64,000 nucleotides of DNA, taken from contig NC_087119.1 in assembly GCF_963855985.1 (NCBI RefSeq), positions 5,372,001 through 5,436,000 on the forward strand, written 5' to 3'. Both the position numbers and the translations under genes were made by a program. Shown here piece after piece: positions 52,601-55,600 of this stretch (positions are counted from its first letter, which is position 1; every line of letters begins with the position of its first letter). This DNA comes from Ostrinia nubilalis. Lineage: Eukaryota; Arthropoda; Insecta; Lepidoptera; Crambidae. The notes beneath the pieces were generated by a model. The model saw nothing but the letters and a program-made list of their open reading frames with translations, searched no databases and was not told the DNA's origin.

Positions 52601-55600
52601 TATATTGTTCTAGTATTAGTATTAATTTAACTTTCTATTGAAAGCAAAGGCGACAGAACTAAGTGGTAGACGAACTATTTTGCGTGAGAGCCAATGGTAG
52701 ACGAACATTTTTGCGTCATGTGTTTTAGTATTTTTTTTAATTTATTTATGTTATGTCAGGTCATGAAAGATTTTGAGATACGTTAAAATAAACTTTGGAA
52801 TGTTACTCAAATGGTGGTTTACTTTCTTATTAACTCTCTTAATTACTTTACCCAAATTCACTTCACATTATTACATAATTATCTTATTTTTCATACTAGA
52901 CGAACTACACTTCTGGACACATCTATTGGCCCACCTTGTATTTTCAGTTTCGTTAGGTCCTAGCTAAAATTTTATATTAGGTCGAGCAAAACCTGGCACA
53001 TTCACAATTTCATTCAATAGTCTTTTTTTTTAATTTCGAACACAGAATTTAAAGAAACAAGACAATTTGGAGCCTGTTTGTTGATATCAAACAATCGAAT
53101 ACTAAGAAAACTTGGTTTTATTGGTTTACTTGGATTTAATTCTTGAAAAAGTGATTGATATCTTTGGTTTTGCAACAAACATTACATATTCTTAACATTA
53201 AGGCGAGGTTCTATCAATAATCTATGGATACTTCAACTGAAGTCGCCGCCCAAGCTGCGGCACTTATTCAGGCCGGACACAACCAAAGAAACGTGAGTGC
53301 TCAACTTAATTTAAGTCGATCTGTGGTCCGAAATGTTTATCGAAGGTACCTAGAGACTGGCGGCTTTGTTCGTCGCCAAGGAAGGCCACGATCTCGGGTC
53401 ACAACTGAAAGGCAGGATCGATTCATCGTGACGACCAGCTTGAGAAATAGTCACCTTACCTCCATCGAGATACAAAACCAACTTCGCGACTTCCACGGAG
53501 TATCTGTGAGCGCTCGAACTGTTCGGAGAAGGTTAAAAGAACGCGATATGGTACCACACAAGCCAGCTAATGGGCCCAAACTAACGCGAGCCCATTTCGC
53601 ACGCAGTCATTTAAATTGGACACAGCAAGATTGGAGCCGTGTACTCTTTTCTGATGAGTCTAAAATTGTGTTACATGGCAATGATGGAAGGAAGAAGGTC
53701 TACCGACGTAAGGGAGAGCGTTTCGCACAATGCTGCTTTGAAGAGAGGGTTGCTTATGGCGGTGGCTCATGGACTGTCTGAGGCGGTGTATCCGCGAGCG
53801 GCAAAACTCAACTTGAGGTTGTTACAGGACCACGGCTGCCAACATTAAATGCTGAAAGGTACATTCGTGAGTGCTTAGAACCTCACATGATACCATACGC
53901 GGACTATGTGGGCCCAAATTTCCTTTATATGCATGATAATGCAAGAGCCCATGCGGCCGGCATCGTCAGGGAATATCTTCGGGATGTGAACATCACAGTT
54001 ATGGACTGGCCAGCCAGAAGCCCAGACATGAACCCCATTGAGCACATGTGGGACGAGCTAAAAAGACGTGTTAGGGCTCGTCAGCCAGTTGCCCAGACGA
54101 TGCAGGACTTGAAAACTGCCATAGAAGAGGAATGGGAGATGATCCCTCAAAATTTCATAGAGCGGTTGATAAACTCTATGCCTAATCGTATGAGAGCTGT
54201 GGTAGATGCCCATGGAGGCAACACGCGTTATTAAATTAAACCTTTATTTGATAAAACATGTTTTTTATTCAAAAATCAATTGCCTTTAACAAGGCGCATA
54301 TCCGACTTGTTAGGCGTAGCTCCATGTCGTATGGTATTCTGAATTCAAATTTAAAACAATACGATCGAAAAAGATGGTAAAATGTATCAGGTTTAAAACT
54401 GCATCACCAGTTTTTGTTCAATCTAGCAATCATATTTCGGTAGGGGCCATCGAAACCTAAACTCTAAGGTGGGCCTATAGATGTGTCCAGAAGTGTATTT
54501 TGCATCGGGGCTCGTATAGTAGTACTCTGTGAGCCCGGTGTCAAATTAATTCATTATCGTTCTTTTCCGGAATTTGACAGTAAATAGTACTGATGCAACG
54601 AATACGAATATTCGTATTCGCCGAATAGTAGACATTTACCGAATATTCGTATTCGGTGAAATATTACGAATACGAATACATACTTTTTTTAAATTTCACA
54701 CACGTATGTCTCCGAACACTATAGCCATAACGACACGACGGGAAAAACCCGGTCAGTATGTAACAAAGTAGTAAGTTCACTTCCGGAATTTGAGAGTCAA
54801 TAGCAGGTCGATTGTACGAGTATTATTTTGTTTTATGATAAGTTACAAAGTAAAGTGATACAATAACAACAAAAAAATGACATTAGTAAATTTTAATTAC
54901 TTAAATATTTATTGATTAAAACATAGAATTACTGTTTCTGTGAAAAATGATTGTTTTTGTATGTTTCTAATTCATTCACACAAAGTTTTAATATCACATG
55001 CATAGGTTTGAGATTATTATGGCAAAAGTAGTAAATTGTTATACAGGGTGTTTGGCGGAAGGTTAGACAAATTTCGTGGGTGTATAGGTAAGGTCATTTT
55101 AAGAATACAAGTTTGCCCATTTGAGTCTAAGTTAGCTACTTTTATATTAATTGATATTTTTGTTTTTATTTATTTTTTCTAAAATTAGACCGGAAAACTG
55201 CTTTTTTATACCAGATTTTTTTTTCTCGCGTGTTTTCAACCGCTTTTTATTCGATATTAATATCGAATATGTCTTTAGTCAAATAAAATAAATTTCAGAT
55301 CCAGATAATGATTGGATAGCTAGTTATGGGCCGCCAAAGTTTAATAAAAGTACAAACCACGATAAAATATAATAAAATCAACTTAGAATTCGATTAAAAA
55401 AAACTAAAAGTAATAATGGATTGCCTTATCTTATGGATGATCTTAAAAACATCTCTAGCTTCTCTTCTTTCCAATGATATATCACATGTAGTAGTTAGAT
55501 ATTGAAATTCGTCAAAAATAGAATAATAATACAAAAATTATCCATACAAAGCTTCTTCAAGCATTGTTATATTGAAACAAAATGAAGCAGTTTTAAGTTA

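Larger units (their letters stand above)
50697..54514 (+). mobile_element. Tc1 element A, interrupted by a LINE and by Tc1 element B
   Basis: Ends CGAGCCCCGATGCAAAATA and its complement, TA at 50695-50696 and 54515-54516. Subtracting the LINE (52081-52636) and element B with its duplicated TA leaves about 1.67 kb, a normal Tc1 length. Confidence 0.8.
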
